Below, piece after piece: positions 6,992-18,052 of a DNA stretch of 64,000 nucleotides. The stretch comes from an uncultured Tenacibaculum sp. (GTDB taxonomy: Bacteria; Bacteroidota; Bacteroidia; Flavobacteriales; Flavobacteriaceae). Numbering within the stretch: position 1 is the stretch's first letter; the number at the start of each line of letters is the position of its first letter. Made by a program: the position numbers and the translations under genes. Location of the stretch: contig CANMCD010000017.1 in assembly GCA_947496185.1 (NCBI GenBank), forward strand, positions 1-64,000. Direction: 5' to 3'. The notes beneath the pieces are model-generated. The model saw nothing but the letters and a program-made list of their open reading frames with translations, made no database searches and had not been told where the DNA came from.

Positions 6992-8167
6992 ATGAAAGAA
7001 GTGGTTATCGTATCAGTAGCTAGAACACCCATTGGAAGCTTTCTAGGTACTTTGTCAAGTATTCCCGCCCCAAAACTAGGTGCTATCGCCATTAAAGGCG
7101 CTTTAGATAAAATCAATTTAAATCCTGCTTTAGTAGAAGAAGTATTCATGGGAAATGTTGTTTCAGCTGGGCTAGGTCAAGCTCCTGCTAGGCAAGCAGC
7201 TATCTATGCAGGTATTCCAGAATCTGTACCTTGTACTACCGTTAATAAAGTGTGTTCTTCTGGTATGAAATCTATCATGTTAGCAGCACAAACTATTGCC
7301 CTTGGTGATGCAGAAATTGTAGTAGCTGGAGGTATGGAAAACATGAGTATGATACCACACTACCAACACGCTAGATCAGGCAGCAAATTTGGTACTATCA
7401 AAATGGAAGACGGTATGCAAAAAGATGGATTAGTAGATGCTTACCAACAAGTTGCCATGGGCGTATGTGCAGACGAATGTGCAGAAACGTATGAATTTTC
7501 AAGAGAAGATCAAGACGCCTACGCTATTTCGTCCTACAACAGGTCTAGTCAAGCATGGAGTGAAGGCAAATTTGACGATGAAATCGTACCTGTAGAAGTA
7601 CCCCAGCGAAGAGGAGAACCGTTACTTTTCAAGGAAGACGAAGAATATAAAAACGTAAAAATGGAGAAAATTCCTGCTTTACGCGCAGCTTTCACCAAAG
7701 AAGGAACTGTAACAGCAGCTAATGCTTCTACAATTAACGATGGTGGAGCAGCCTTGGTGTTGATGTCTGCTGAAAAAGCACAAGAATTGGGTCTTACACC
7801 ACTTGCTAAAATCAGAGGATACGCAGATGCTGCACACGAACCAAAATGGTTTACTACTGCACCAGCCAAAGCCCTACCAAAAGCGTTAGCCAAAGCAAAT
7901 GTTTCTTTAGATGAAGTAGACTATTTTGAACTAAATGAAGCGTTCTCTGTAGTTGGTTTAGCTAATATGAAACTACTTGGTTTATCACCTGCCAAAGTAA
8001 ATGTAAATGGTGGAGCGGTTTCTTTAGGGCATCCCTTAGGTGTTTCGGGAGCAAGAATTATCATTGCTTTAACGTCAATATTAAAACAAAACAACGCAAA
8101 AATTGGTGCTGCTGGTATCTGTAATGGAGGTGGTGGTGCTAGTGCCATGGTGATCGAAAGAGTCTAA
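6992..8167 (+). CDS. atoB: Acetyl-CoA C-acetyltransferase (thiolase)
   Basis: A 391-aa type II thiolase, which condenses two acetyl-CoA to acetoacetyl-CoA or runs the reverse cleavage. Catalytic residues are visible: C88 in VNKVCSSGMKS (acylated Cys), H347 in SLGHPLGVSGARI and C377 in GICNGGGGAS. Length is standard for the AtoB/PhaA family and the protein is cytoplasmic, without targeting sequence. The NlpC/P60 gene follows 24 bases later and may be co-transcribed, though no functional link is evident. Biosynthetic versus degradative use cannot be told from this sequence. Confidence 0.9.
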   Translation: MKEVVIVSVARTPIGSFLGTLSSIPAPKLGAIAIKGALDKINLNPALVEEVFMGNVVSAGLGQAPARQAAIYAGIPESVPCTTVNKVCSSGMKSIMLAAQTIALGDAEIVVAGGMENMSMIPHYQHARSGSKFGTIKMEDGMQKDGLVDAYQQVAMGVCADECAETYEFSREDQDAYAISSYNRSSQAWSEGKFDDEIVPVEVPQRRGEPLLFKEDEEYKNVKMEKIPALRAAFTKEGTVTAANASTINDGGAALVLMSAEKAQELGLTPLAKIRGYADAAHEPKWFTTAPAKALPKALAKANVSLDEVDYFELNEAFSVVGLANMKLLGLSPAKVNVNGGAVSLGHPLGVSGARIIIALTSILKQNNAKIGAAGICNGGGGASAMVIERV

Positions 8168-8191
8168 ACTATTAAAAAAGCTAATCTATAC

Positions 8192-8962
8192 ATGTTTGGT
8201 ATTTGCAACCTAAGTATTGTTCCTTTACGTCTAACACCTACTGATACTGCTGAAATGGTCAATCAGGTATTATTCGGTGAACACTTTGAAATTATTGAAA
8301 AAAACAGCAAATGGAGTAAAATAAAACTAGCTTTTGATGGCTATGAAGGCTATATTGATCAAAAGCAATATGTTGAAATTTCTGAAAAAGAGTATCAAAC
8401 GCTGTGCAATAATCCTCAAACCTACGCAGGTGAGTTAATTGATTTTGTCACTGACAATAATAATCTAACGACAATCCCTTTGGGAGCAAATCTTCCTTTA
8501 TTTAATCAGGATAAGCTACAAGTAAACAATCAGTTATTTACTTATGAAGGAAAGGTTCATAATAGAATATTACCGAAATCTTCGGTACTTGAAATCGCTT
8601 ATTTGTTTTTAAATGTTCCTTACTTATGGGGTGGTAAATCGCCCTTCGGAATTGATTGTTCTGGTTTTACACAAACTGTGTATAAACTTTGTGGCTACAA
8701 TTTATTACGGGATGCTAAAGAACAAGCTACGCAAGGGCAAGTTTTAAGTTTTATAGAGGAAAGTGAACCGGGTGATTTAGCCTTTTTTGACAATGAAGAA
8801 GGAATCATTACCCATGTTGGTATCATCATGAACGACTACAACATCATTCATGCCCATGGTAAAGTAAGGATTGATAAACTAGACCATAGTGGTATCTATA
8901 ATACCGATACACAACAACACTCTCACAAGTTAAGAGTAATCAAACGATATATGGATTCATAA
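8192..8962 (+). CDS. NlpC/P60 cysteine peptidase with SH3-like domains
   Basis: A 256-aa C40-family peptidase, expected to cut D-gamma-glutamyl-diamino acid bonds in murein peptides. Residues 1-115 form bacterial SH3-like modules for wall binding; 125-250 form the NlpC/P60 domain with C156 in FGIDCSGFTQ, H208 in THVGIIM and H220 or H222 in IIHAHG. No signal peptide is visible at the chosen ATG, and no upstream in-frame start adds one. This matches flavobacterial relatives that appear to act on imported cell-wall peptides in the cytoplasm, although non-classical export remains possible. Confidence 0.88.
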   Translation: MFGICNLSIVPLRLTPTDTAEMVNQVLFGEHFEIIEKNSKWSKIKLAFDGYEGYIDQKQYVEISEKEYQTLCNNPQTYAGELIDFVTDNNNLTTIPLGANLPLFNQDKLQVNNQLFTYEGKVHNRILPKSSVLEIAYLFLNVPYLWGGKSPFGIDCSGFTQTVYKLCGYNLLRDAKEQATQGQVLSFIEESEPGDLAFFDNEEGIITHVGIIMNDYNIIHAHGKVRIDKLDHSGIYNTDTQQHSHKLRVIKRYMDS

Positions 8963-8978
8963 AACAAATACTGTAAAC

Positions 8979-9000
8979 AATCCCTTTTTTAAGGGATTTT
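8979..9000 (+). terminator. Terminator of the NlpC/P60 gene
   Basis: An 8-bp inverted repeat AATCCCTT/AAGGGATT with a four-T loop, followed by T residues, 16 bases after the stop codon. Confidence 0.6.
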
Positions 9001-9005
9001 ACAAT

Positions 9006-9043
9006 AAAAAAGAGGCCTGTAAAATTTTACAAGCCTCTTTTTT
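9006..9043. terminator. Bidirectional terminator between convergent genes
   Basis: A near-perfect 19-bp inverted repeat (9006-9024 with 9025-9043) flanked by A and T runs, so it can stop transcription from both the NlpC/P60 gene and clpC. Confidence 0.8.
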
Positions 9044-9070
9044 TATTTATATCAGTTATAGTATAAGAAA

Positions 9071-11623
9071 TTAATCTTCGTCAATTTCTGTTCTTGTCTC
9101 TGTAGGCTTCTCACCTTTTTCTATCTTGATACTTAAGACTTTGGTATCATCATCCAAATCCATAAAAATAGCATCACCTTCGTCAAGTTTAGAATTCACT
9201 ATTTCTTCAGCCAACGCATCTTCGATATATTTCTGAATAGCTCTCTTTAAAGGTCTTGCACCGTATTGCTTATCATAACCTTTATCTGCTATATAATCCT
9301 TAGCTTTTTCACTAAGTGTTAACTTATACCCTAAGTCAGCGATACGCAGTAACAACTTATTCAACTCAATATCTATGATCTTATGAATATCTTCTCTTTC
9401 TAAAGTATTGAAGATAATCACATCGTCAATACGATTTAAAAATTCAGGAGCAAAAGACTTTTTTAAAGCACCTTCAATAATACTCTTAGCATGCGCATCT
9501 TCTTGTTCTTTTTTGGCTGACGTACCGAAACCAACACCTCCACCAAAATCTTTAAGTTTACGCACACCGATATTAGAAGTCATGATGATGATTGTATTTC
9601 TAAAATCAATCTTTCGACCTAAACTATCGGTAATATATCCATCATCCAATACTTGTAACAGCATATTGAAAACATCGGGATGTGCTTTTTCTATCTCATC
9701 CAATAAGACTACCGAATAAGGTTTTCTTCTAACTTTTTCAGTTAGCTGTCCACCTTCTTCATACCCAACATACCCTGGAGGCGCTCCTATCAATCGAGAA
9801 ATAGCAAACTTCTCCATATATTCACTCATATCAATTCGTATAAGCGACTCTTCTGAATCGAATAATTCTCTAGCAAGCACCTTAGCCAACTGGGTTTTTC
9901 CAACTCCAGTAGACCCCAAGAATATGAACGACCCGATAGGTTTATTAGGATCTTTTAGCCCTACCCTATTACGTTGAATAGCCTTAACAACTTTGGTAAC
10001 CGCCTCATCTTGACCAATTACCTTTCCTTTAATTAGATTTGGTAATTCAGCTAAGCGATTACTCTCTGCTTCGGCTACTCTGTTTACAGGAATACCCGTC
10101 ATCATAGAAACTACTTCAGCTACATTATCTTCGGTAACCGTTTCTCTATGTAGTTTAGAATCCTCTTCCCATTGATTTTGGGCAGACTCCAAAGCCATTT
10201 CTAGGTTCTTTTCATCATCACGAAGCTTTGCTGCTTCTTCATATTTTTGTCCACTAACCGCCTTTGTTTTTCTTCCTCTAATCTCCTCAAGCTTGGCTTC
10301 CAATTCGAGTATCTGTTGTGGTACCACAATATTGGTTATGTGTATACGAGAACCTGCCTCATCCAAAGCATCAATAGCCTTGTCTGGAAGGTACCTGTCC
10401 GTCATATATCTATTGGTCAACTTTACGCAAGCTTCAATTGCTTCATCTGTAAAGTTTACATGATGATGCGCTTCGTACTTTCCTTTTATATTATGTAAGA
10501 TTTGCACCGTTTCTTCCACAGTAGTTGGATCAACAATTACCTTTTGGAATCTACGCTCAAGGGCTCCATCTTTTTCGATATTGGTTCTATACTCATCTAA
10601 AGTAGTCGCTCCAATACATTGAATTTCACCTCTTGCTAAAGCTGGCTTTAACATATTAGAAGCATCTAATGAACCTGTAGCTCCTCCTGCACCTACTATG
10701 GTATGAATCTCATCAATAAATAGAATGATATCATCATTCTTTTCTAACTCATTCATTAAGGCCTTCATACGCTCTTCAAACTGCCCACGATATTTGGTTC
10801 CTGCAACTAAGCTTGCTAAGTCTAACGAGACAATTCTCTTATCAAAAAGTATTCTAGATACCTTTCTATTAACGATACGTAATGCCAATCCTTCAGCAAT
10901 AGCGGATTTCCCTACCCCCGGCTCACCAATGAGCATAGGATTGTTTTTCTTACGTCTACTCAAAATTTGAGAAACGCGTTCAATTTCTTTTAATCGACCA
11001 ACAACAGGATCGAGTTTTCCTGCCTCGGCTAAAGCGGTTAAATCACGTCCAAAATTATCTAAAACAGGAGTTTTAGACTTTTTTGTTTGTTTTCCTCTGG
11101 GGGTTTGTTGCCCAAAAGGATTGCTCTTTTCATCCGAGAACTCATCATCAGAAGAATTTTCTGCTACGGGTCCTGAAAAATCATCTACGTGAAGCTCTTT
11201 GTAGAGTGCTTTTGCCTTTTCGTAATCAATATCATATTTTTGTAACAACTTGGTTGAGGGGTCATTTTCGTTACGTAAAATACATAACAATAAATGCGCT
11301 GTATCGATAGCGTTACTTTGATACAACTTAGCTTCTAAAAAAGTTGTTTTAATAGCTTTCTCTGCTTGTCTAGTTAAATGTAAACTCTTTTTAGGGGTAT
11401 TTGCAATTGTCGGAGAAGTTGGGTTCAACTTTTCCAACTTATTACGGACTAAATTCAAGTCAACGTCAAAAGTCGTCAAAATTTCAATGGCCTTACCATC
11501 TCCCTTCCTTATCAATCCTAAGAGCAAGTGCTCAGTACCAATAAAATCATGTCCTAGGCGTAATGCCTCTTCCTTACTAAAAGTTATCACATCTCTAACT
11601 TGTGGTGAAAAATTATCGTCCAT
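9071..11623 (-). CDS. clpC: ATP-dependent Clp protease ATP-binding subunit ClpC
   Basis: An 850-aa HSP100/Clp chaperone that unfolds substrates for ClpP. Order of parts: two Clp-N repeats (about 1-145); a linker; AAA+ domain 1 with Walker A GEPGVGKSA (about 233); a UVR-type middle domain (KYEEAAKLRDDEK, about 430-470) that separates ClpC from ClpA; AAA+ domain 2 with Walker A GSTGVGKTQ (about 568); and the D2-small domain with RIDDVIIFNTL and KQYGARPLKRAIQKYIED. Length and architecture are full. It is monocistronic, convergent with the NlpC gene and divergent from gyrA. Confidence 0.96.
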   Translation of the reverse strand: MDDNFSPQVRDVITFSKEEALRLGHDFIGTEHLLLGLIRKGDGKAIEILTTFDVDLNLVRNKLEKLNPTSPTIANTPKKSLHLTRQAEKAIKTTFLEAKLYQSNAIDTAHLLLCILRNENDPSTKLLQKYDIDYEKAKALYKELHVDDFSGPVAENSSDDEFSDEKSNPFGQQTPRGKQTKKSKTPVLDNFGRDLTALAEAGKLDPVVGRLKEIERVSQILSRRKKNNPMLIGEPGVGKSAIAEGLALRIVNRKVSRILFDKRIVSLDLASLVAGTKYRGQFEERMKALMNELEKNDDIILFIDEIHTIVGAGGATGSLDASNMLKPALARGEIQCIGATTLDEYRTNIEKDGALERRFQKVIVDPTTVEETVQILHNIKGKYEAHHHVNFTDEAIEACVKLTNRYMTDRYLPDKAIDALDEAGSRIHITNIVVPQQILELEAKLEEIRGRKTKAVSGQKYEEAAKLRDDEKNLEMALESAQNQWEEDSKLHRETVTEDNVAEVVSMMTGIPVNRVAEAESNRLAELPNLIKGKVIGQDEAVTKVVKAIQRNRVGLKDPNKPIGSFIFLGSTGVGKTQLAKVLARELFDSEESLIRIDMSEYMEKFAISRLIGAPPGYVGYEEGGQLTEKVRRKPYSVVLLDEIEKAHPDVFNMLLQVLDDGYITDSLGRKIDFRNTIIIMTSNIGVRKLKDFGGGVGFGTSAKKEQEDAHAKSIIEGALKKSFAPEFLNRIDDVIIFNTLEREDIHKIIDIELNKLLLRIADLGYKLTLSEKAKDYIADKGYDKQYGARPLKRAIQKYIEDALAEEIVNSKLDEGDAIFMDLDDDTKVLSIKIEKGEKPTETRTEIDED

Positions 11624-11938
11624 AAATTTAATTTGTGTCTCTGTAAATTTAGTGAGATTTTATTATAAAAATACAAAAAAGATACCAGAACACCACATAC
11701 TGACATGATGACTTTAACAAAGCCCTTAGTTTTACACAGCAAATTGCCCAATTTTTTGTTAATAATTGTTAATAACTATACCAAAACATCTACAACATTT
11801 TTTGTGTAAAGTTTGGCATTATTGTATCTTGCAATGCTTTAGAAAATAGGCCTATTTTCTAAAGTTACTTCGAGGGGATTTTACTACTATTAAAATTCAC
11901 TTTTTTAAAAATGAGTACTAATATTTTAAATAAAAAAT
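11624..11938. other. Divergent clpC/gyrA intergenic region
   Basis: About 315 bases holding the start signals of two divergent housekeeping genes. A TTG-N20-TATCTTGC promoter pointing to gyrA is described separately. I see no ORF or RNA gene here. No clear CtsR- or HrcA-type operator for clpC stands out. Confidence 0.5.
11802..11832 (+). promoter_or_regulatory. Bacteroidota-type promoter for gyrA
   Basis: TTG (11802-11804), 20 bases, then TATCTTGC (11825-11832), a one-base-short version of TAnnTTTG. The spacing equals that of three other promoters in the window. Predicted leader is about 100 bases. Confidence 0.5.
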
Positions 11939-14440
11939 ATGGCAGATGGTGAAAAGTTGATTCCTATCAACATTGAAGATCAAATGAAATCGGCATATAT
12001 CGATTATTCTATGTCGGTGATTGTTTCGAGAGCGCTACCAGATGTTCGTGACGGTTTAAAACCAGTACATCGTAGGGTTTTGTTCGGAATGCATGAGTTA
12101 GGAATTAAAGCTACAGGAGCCTATAAGAAATCAGCGAGAGTCGTGGGAGAAGTATTAGGTAAATATCACCCGCATGGTGATACTTCTGTTTATGACTCTA
12201 TGGTACGTATGGCGCAAGATTGGAGTGTTCGCTATTTAATGGTTGATGGGCAAGGGAACTTTGGTTCTGTTGATGGTGATAGCCCAGCTGCAATGCGTTA
12301 TACTGAGGTAAGAATGCAAAAAATATCAGAAGAAATGTTGTCTGATATTGAAAAAGATACTGTCGATCATAAGTTAAACTTTGATGATACGTTACAAGAA
12401 CCTACCGTACTTCCTACTAGAATACCCAACCTATTGGTAAATGGTGCTTCTGGTATTGCTGTAGGGATGGCCACCAATATGGCGCCTCATAACTTAACCG
12501 AAATCATCAACGGAACTGTAGCTTATATAGATAATAAAGACATCGAAATTGATGAATTAATGCAATACATTAAGGCACCTGATTTCCCTACGGGAGGAAT
12601 TATCTACGGTTATGACGGTGTACGAGATGCTTTCCATACAGGAAGAGGTCGTATCGTATTGAGAGCCAAGGCAACCATCGAAGAAGTAAAAGGTCGTGAA
12701 TGTATCGTTGTTTCGGAAATTCCTTACCAAGTGAACAAAGCCGAAATGATTAAAAAAACGGCTGATTTAGTAAATGATAAAAAAATAGACGGTATTGCTA
12801 GTATCCGTGACGAATCGGATAGAAAAGGAATGCGTGTTGTATATGTACTGAAACGAGACGCTATTCCTAATATCGTTTTAAATAAGCTTTTTAAATACAC
12901 GCAATTACAAACGTCATTTAGTGTTAACAATATTGCATTGGTCAAGGGGCGTCCAGAACAATTAAACCTTAAGCAATTAATTCATTATTTTGTTGAGCAC
13001 AGACACGAAGTAATTGTTAGAAGAACACAATTTGAACTTAAAAAAGCGGAGGCTCGTGCGCATATTTTAGAAGGATTAATCATTGCTTCAGATAATATCG
13101 ACGAAGTAATTAGCTTGATCAGAAATTCATCAAACCCTGATGAAGCGCGACAAAAATTAATGGAGCGTTTTGAATTAACAGAAATTCAATCAAGAGCTAT
13201 CGTTGAAATGCGTCTACGTCAGTTAACTGGACTAGAACAAGACAAATTACGAGCTGAATACGATGAAATTATCAAAACTATTGCCGATTTGAAAGACATT
13301 CTTTCTAATGAGCCTAGACGTTATAATATCATCAAAGAAGAACTTATTCAAGTAAGAGATAAATACGGAGACGAAAGACGTTCTGCTATTGAATATGCTG
13401 GTGGTGACATGCGCATTGAAGATATGATTCCGAACTCAAAAGTAGTTGTTACCATATCGAATGCAGGTTACCTAAAGAGAACAAATCTTGATGAGTATAA
13501 AGTACAAAACAGAGGTGGTCGTGGACAAAAAGGAGCTACCACTCGTAATGAAGACTTCCTAGAACACTTATTTGTGGCTACTAACCACCAATATATGATG
13601 TTCTTTACGCAAAAAGGAAAAGTTTTCTGGATGCGTGTTTATGAAATACCTGAAGGAGGGAAAAGCACCAAAGGTAGGGCCATTCAAAACCTTATCAATA
13701 TTGAACAAGACGATAAAGTAAAAGCTTTCTTGGTTACTGCCGACCTTAAAGATGAAGAATATATCAACAGCCATTATGTAATCATGGCTACTAAAAAAGG
13801 GCAGGTTAAAAAGACCCCTCTTGAACAATATTCACGTCCAAGAGCTAACGGTATCAACGCGATAACTATTAAAGAAGGTGATGAACTATTAGAAGCTAAA
13901 CTCACCACTGGAGATAGTCAAGTAATGCTTGCCTTAAAATCAGGTAAAACGATCCGTTTTGAAGAAGAAAAAACACGTCCAATGGGAAGAACTGCCTCAG
14001 GGGTTCGCGGTATCGCACTTCAACATGACAAAGATGAAGTTATTGGAATGGTTTCTGTTAATGATATGGAAAGCAACATCTTAGTAGTTTCTGAAAAAGG
14101 ATACGGAAAACGCTCTAAACTAGAAGACTATCGTATTACCAACAGGGGTGGTAAAGGTGTAAAAACACTAAATATTTCTGAAAAAACAGGAGAACTAGTT
14201 GCCATTAAAAATGTAGATGACTCTAACGACTTAATGATTATCAACAAATCAGGCTTAACCATTAGGCTAGCTGTAGAAAACTTACGTGTAATGGGTAGGG
14301 CTACACAAGGGGTTAGACTTATTAATATAAAAAATAATGATAGTATTGCTGCAGTTGCCAAAGTGATGCATGAAGAAGAAGAAAATGAAAATGGCACAGA
14401 AATTGAAAATGAAGACAATAATAACAGTGAACAACAATAA
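11939..14440 (+). CDS. gyrA: DNA gyrase subunit A
   Basis: An 833-aa DNA gyrase A subunit, which makes and reseals the double-strand break during supercoiling. Catalytic tyrosine Y121 lies in [10 protein letters not shown]. The quinolone-resistance region reads [10 protein letters not shown], so the position of E. coli Ser83 is Thr (T82) while Asp87 is kept (D86); Thr is normal in several genera. The C-terminal beta-pinwheel carries the GyrA box as [10 protein letters not shown]. The tail is acidic ([20 protein letters not shown]). The TPR gene follows 18 bases later, suggesting co-transcription. gyrB is not in the window. Confidence 0.97.
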   Translation: MADGEKLIPINIEDQMKSAYIDYSMSVIVSRALPDVRDGLKPVHRRVLFGMHELGIKATGAYKKSARVVGEVLGKYHPHGDTSVYDSMVRMAQDWSVRYLMVDGQGNFGSVDGDSPAAMRYTEVRMQKISEEMLSDIEKDTVDHKLNFDDTLQEPTVLPTRIPNLLVNGASGIAVGMATNMAPHNLTEIINGTVAYIDNKDIEIDELMQYIKAPDFPTGGIIYGYDGVRDAFHTGRGRIVLRAKATIEEVKGRECIVVSEIPYQVNKAEMIKKTADLVNDKKIDGIASIRDESDRKGMRVVYVLKRDAIPNIVLNKLFKYTQLQTSFSVNNIALVKGRPEQLNLKQLIHYFVEHRHEVIVRRTQFELKKAEARAHILEGLIIASDNIDEVISLIRNSSNPDEARQKLMERFELTEIQSRAIVEMRLRQLTGLEQDKLRAEYDEIIKTIADLKDILSNEPRRYNIIKEELIQVRDKYGDERRSAIEYAGGDMRIEDMIPNSKVVVTISNAGYLKRTNLDEYKVQNRGGRGQKGATTRNEDFLEHLFVATNHQYMMFFTQKGKVFWMRVYEIPEGGKSTKGRAIQNLINIEQDDKVKAFLVTADLKDEEYINSHYVIMATKKGQVKKTPLEQYSRPRANGINAITIKEGDELLEAKLTTGDSQVMLALKSGKTIRFEEEKTRPMGRTASGVRGIALQHDKDEVIGMVSVNDMESNILVVSEKGYGKRSKLEDYRITNRGGKGVKTLNISEKTGELVAIKNVDDSNDLMIINKSGLTIRLAVENLRVMGRATQGVRLINIKNNDSIAAVAKVMHEEEENENGTEIENEDNNNSEQQ

Positions 14441-14458
14441 AGTAAATTTTTTTTAAGA

Positions 14459-15703
14459 ATGAAAAATCAATTATTAATGCTTTCTCTTGCAATGGCTTGT
14501 AGCGGAATTTACGCTCAAAAAGCTGAATTAAAAGCTGCTGAGAAAGCCATAAAAAAACAGGATTTTAACGGTGCTATTACTTCTATTAGCGCTGCTGAGA
14601 AGCTAATTGATAATGCAGATGATAAATACAAATCAAAGTTTTATTTTCTTAAAGGACAAGCTTATGCTGCTAAACAAGACTATAAAACAGCAGGTGCTTC
14701 GTTTAACAAATTAATCAAATTTGAAGAAAAAACTGGAAAAGACAGGTATTCTTCAAAAGCAGCCCCTGTTTTAAATAAAATTATTCAAGACGTTTCTAAC
14801 AAAGCAATCAAGCTTTACAACGGAGGTAAAGATTATAAAACTGCCGCTGAAAACTTTTATTTAACCTATCAGTTAAGTCCAAAAGATACTTCATTTGTAT
14901 ACAATGCAGCCGTTGCAGCTACGCAAGCTAAAGATTATGACAAAGCATTAGAGTATTATAATGAACTTAAAAGCAATGGATATAGCGGAGTTGAAACAAA
15001 ATATGTTGCTACCAACGTGGCATCTGGAAAAGTAGAAAGCTTTCAAAATAAGTCACAACGTGATTTAATGGTAAAATCTAAGCAATACATAAAGCCTGAA
15101 ACGCAAGTTTCTGAGTCAAAAAAGGCTACTATTGTTAAAAATATTGCCTTAATCCTTAAAGAACAAGGTAAAAATGAAGAGGCTATTGCTGCTATGTCAG
15201 AAGCTCGTAAGTCGAATCCTAAAGATTTAAACTTGATCTTGAACGAGGCGCAATTATATATAGAAATGAAGCGAATGGATAAATTTGGAGAGCTTATGAA
15301 AGAAGCGGTTTCAATCGATCCTAATAACCCAACACTATATTATAATTTAGGTGTAGTAAATTACAACCAAGGAAGAGTTGAAGACGCTAAAAAGCATTAT
15401 GAGAAGGCAATCGAGTTAAAACCTGATTATGCGGATGCTTATATGAATTTAGCAGTAGTAATCTTAGATAAAGACAAGGCAATTGTTGAAGAGATGAATA
15501 AAAATTTATCTAACTTCAAAAAATACGACGAATTGGCTTTAAAACAAAAAGAAGTATACAAAGAAGCGATTCCATTTTTAGAAAAAGCAGACAAGCTTAA
15601 TAGAAGTGTGGATACCGTAAAAACCTTAATGAACCTTTATGAGGTATTAGAAATGTCTGATAAAGCTAAGGAATATAGAGATGCATACAAAGCAATGAGA
15701 TAA
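14459..15703 (+). CDS. Exported tetratricopeptide-repeat protein
   Basis: 414 aa with an N-terminal signal peptide (hydrophobic 4-18, cut after IYA, residues 17-19). The rest is helical with several TPR units; the clearest are NPTLYYNLGVVNYNQGRVED and the following PDYADAYMNLAVVILDKD. TPRs mediate protein-protein contacts, so a periplasmic scaffold role is likely, but the partner is unknown. It lies directly after gyrA, an arrangement I believe is common in Flavobacteria. A strong terminator follows. Confidence 0.8.
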   Translation: MKNQLLMLSLAMACSGIYAQKAELKAAEKAIKKQDFNGAITSISAAEKLIDNADDKYKSKFYFLKGQAYAAKQDYKTAGASFNKLIKFEEKTGKDRYSSKAAPVLNKIIQDVSNKAIKLYNGGKDYKTAAENFYLTYQLSPKDTSFVYNAAVAATQAKDYDKALEYYNELKSNGYSGVETKYVATNVASGKVESFQNKSQRDLMVKSKQYIKPETQVSESKKATIVKNIALILKEQGKNEEAIAAMSEARKSNPKDLNLILNEAQLYIEMKRMDKFGELMKEAVSIDPNNPTLYYNLGVVNYNQGRVEDAKKHYEKAIELKPDYADAYMNLAVVILDKDKAIVEEMNKNLSNFKKYDELALKQKEVYKEAIPFLEKADKLNRSVDTVKTLMNLYEVLEMSDKAKEYRDAYKAMR

Positions 15704-15726
15704 TAACTCTTATACTTTTTACCTAT

Positions 15727-15758
15727 AAAAAATCAGGCCTATCCGCCTGATTTTTTTA
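15727..15758 (+). terminator. Terminator of the gyrA-TPR transcript
   Basis: A 12-bp inverted repeat AAAAAATCAGGC/GCCTGATTTTTT with a 6-base loop and trailing T run. Confidence 0.85.
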
Positions 15759-15883
15759 TAGACTATTTTTATTTATGCCTTTGTCAAGCTAATAGTAATT
15801 TTAAATTCGATATCCCTCTGGACAACGTTACGTTAAGATTTAACTAGCCTAATCATATCTTTTTATATTTACTAGTTTCCTCA

Positions 15884-15929
15884 TAACAAAGTAGGGATTA
15901 GTTATTGCTAACTAATCCCTACTTTGTTA
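15884..15929 (-). terminator. Long perfect hairpin after folE
   Basis: A perfect 21-bp inverted repeat (15884-15904 with 15909-15929) and a 4-base loop, 24 bases past the folE stop. The stem ends in AT-rich bases on both sides. It probably terminates folE and may also act for read-through from the plus strand. Confidence 0.7.
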
Positions 15930-15953
15930 TATATTGTAATAAACAGCTAGTTT

Positions 15954-16643
15954 TTATTCAAAGCCAGTATTCATTTTAAGATAATCTAAAAATTCTCTTT
16001 TAGTTTCTTTTTCTTTGAATTTACCTCCAAACTCAGCAGTTACTGTACTACTTTCAATATCTTTAACTCCTCTTGAATTTACACATAAGTGCTTTGCATC
16101 GATCACACAAGCAACATCTTGTGTACCTAGTGCTTCTTGCATAGCTTGAACTATTTGCATAGTCAATCGCTCTTGTACTTGTGGTCTTTTCGAAAAATAC
16201 TCTACTATTCGGTTCATTTTTGAAAGCCCTATTACCTTTCCATTAGAAATATACGCTACATGTGCCCTTCCTACGATCGGTAACAAATGATGCTCACATG
16301 TTGAATAGACTACTATATTTTTTTCCACCAACATTTCTCCATAATTATAATTATTGTCAAATGTTGATGCCTTAGGCATATTTGCTGGATTAAGCCCCAT
16401 AAATAGCTCATTAACGAAAGCCTTAGCTACTCTTTTAGGAGTTCCTTGCAAACTATCATCCGTCAAATCCATTCCTAAAGTTTCTAATATCTCCTTTACA
16501 CTCTTCTCAATCCTTTTTATTTTTTCTTGATCAGAAATATCAAAAGCATCTGCACGCAAAGGTGTTTTAGCAGAAGTCCCTATATGGTTCTCTCCTATTT
16601 CGTCAATTCTCTCCTCGTTCATATGATTATTTAGTTCGAACAT
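15954..16643 (-). CDS. folE: GTP cyclohydrolase I
   Basis: A 229-aa GTP cyclohydrolase I, which converts GTP to 7,8-dihydroneopterin triphosphate, the first step of folate (and pterin or queuosine-type) synthesis. The zinc ligands C116 and H119 (STCEHHLLP) and C187 (KHLCVNSRG) are present, with the GTP-binding stretch GLSKMNRIVEYFSKRPQVQE. Residues 1-40 are an extra low-complexity N-terminus. hisS lies 44 bases upstream in the same direction, so a joint transcript is possible. Confidence 0.96.
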   Translation of the reverse strand: MFELNNHMNEERIDEIGENHIGTSAKTPLRADAFDISDQEKIKRIEKSVKEILETLGMDLTDDSLQGTPKRVAKAFVNELFMGLNPANMPKASTFDNNYNYGEMLVEKNIVVYSTCEHHLLPIVGRAHVAYISNGKVIGLSKMNRIVEYFSKRPQVQERLTMQIVQAMQEALGTQDVACVIDAKHLCVNSRGVKDIESSTVTAEFGGKFKEKETKREFLDYLKMNTGFE

Positions 16644-16687
16644 TATTTATAAAAATTGATGCGGCTAAGATACGACAATCTCAGAAG

Positions 16688-18052
16688 TTAATTAGTTAAT
16701 TTTAGTATTTCATTTACAGTCATGAACGATTGATCTCCGTTTTCCATATTTTTAATTAAAAAACGTTCTTGAGCTACTTCAGTTACCACAAAAGGAATAT
16801 TTCTAGTCGTTGCGTACTTCCATTGTTTCTTTTGTTGCTTGTTGCTACCCGCTAGGTCAGGATATAATTCTGCTTTGATATTTTGCGCACGTAAAGCTTT
16901 AATTGCTTTTAATTTTTGCAGATTTTCTTCTTCTTTAAAATTCAAAAAGAGCACTTTTGGCTTCGGCAATTCAACAGCATCAAACAATCCTAACTCTTCC
17001 ATCACCAAGTAAATTCTATCCAATCCAAAAGAAATTCCAATACCTGAAACATCCTTTAATCCGAAAATTCCAGTTAAATCATCATACCTACCTCCTCCAC
17101 CGATAGACCCCATTTTTACAGTATTGGGTGCCGCAATTTCATAAATAGCTCCCGTATAATAATTCAACCCTCTTGCAAGTGTTACGTCTAATGCTAAAGT
17201 TGCAGACATCAATCCTAGTTCTTCAATTGCCTTCACGATGAATTCTAACTCTCTCACGCCTTGAAGTCCTTCTTCAGAATCTTGCAACATATCTTCTAAA
17301 GCAACTAACTTGTCATGGTTTGTTCCTGTAAAACTAAATAAAGGATCTACCTTATGTATAGCCTCTTCAGATACTCCTTTGGACACCATTTCTTTAATAA
17401 CAGCTTCTTTACCTATTTTATCCAACTTATCTAAAGCCACTGTAAAATCGATTAACTTATCTTTTGCACCAATTACCTCAGCTATACCTGATAAAATCTT
17501 TCGATTATTTAATTTGATTGTAGTACCCGCTAGTCCTAAATTTGTAAACACTGTATCATACAATTGTATAAATTCAACTTCTTGCCACAATGATTTACTT
17601 CCAACTACATCTGCATCACACTGATAAAATTCTCTAAAGCGTCCTCTTTGCGGTCGATCTGCCCTCCAAACAGGTTGAATTTGATACCTCTTAAACGGAA
17701 AAGTAATATCATTTTGATGTTGCACTACATACCTAGCAAACGGAACGGTTAAATCATAACGCAATGCTTTTTCGGATATCTTCGAAATCAATTTTTGGCT
17801 GTTCTTTTCAGAAAGTAGTTGATCATCCACTTTTTTAAGGTAATCTCCAGAATTTAATATCTTAAAAATCAAACGATCTCCTTCTTCTCCATACTTTCCC
17901 ATTAATGTAGAAGAATTTTCAAAACTTGGTGTTTCAATTGGTTGAAACCCAAAATTTTCAAATGATTTTTTTATAATCGAAAAAATATAATTTCTTTTCG
18001 ATACTTCGGTAGATGAAAAATCTCTAGTCCCCTTTGGAATACTTGGCTTCAT
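16688..18052 (-). CDS. hisS: Histidyl-tRNA synthetase
   Basis: A 454-aa class II aminoacyl-tRNA synthetase that charges tRNA-His. Seen are the N-terminal PKGTRDF motif, motif 2 region FRPQ-like ([20 protein letters not shown]), the histidine-specific [11 protein letters not shown], motif 3 [15 protein letters not shown], and a C-terminal anticodon-binding domain (about 365-454). Length is normal. The start ATG at 18052 begins [12 protein letters not shown], as in relatives. Confidence 0.97.
   Translation of the reverse strand: MKPSIPKGTRDFSSTEVSKRNYIFSIIKKSFENFGFQPIETPSFENSSTLMGKYGEEGDRLIFKILNSGDYLKKVDDQLLSEKNSQKLISKISEKALRYDLTVPFARYVVQHQNDITFPFKRYQIQPVWRADRPQRGRFREFYQCDADVVGSKSLWQEVEFIQLYDTVFTNLGLAGTTIKLNNRKILSGIAEVIGAKDKLIDFTVALDKLDKIGKEAVIKEMVSKGVSEEAIHKVDPLFSFTGTNHDKLVALEDMLQDSEEGLQGVRELEFIVKAIEELGLMSATLALDVTLARGLNYYTGAIYEIAAPNTVKMGSIGGGGRYDDLTGIFGLKDVSGIGISFGLDRIYLVMEELGLFDAVELPKPKVLFLNFKEEENLQKLKAIKALRAQNIKAELYPDLAGSNKQQKKQWKYATTRNIPFVVTEVAQERFLIKNMENGDQSFMTVNEILKLTN

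Noticed and set aside
13420-13560. GyrA box variant as a sign that the gene is really parC
   Set aside because: The pinwheel retains a clear [10 protein letters not shown] box and the full gyrase A length, so gyrA stands.
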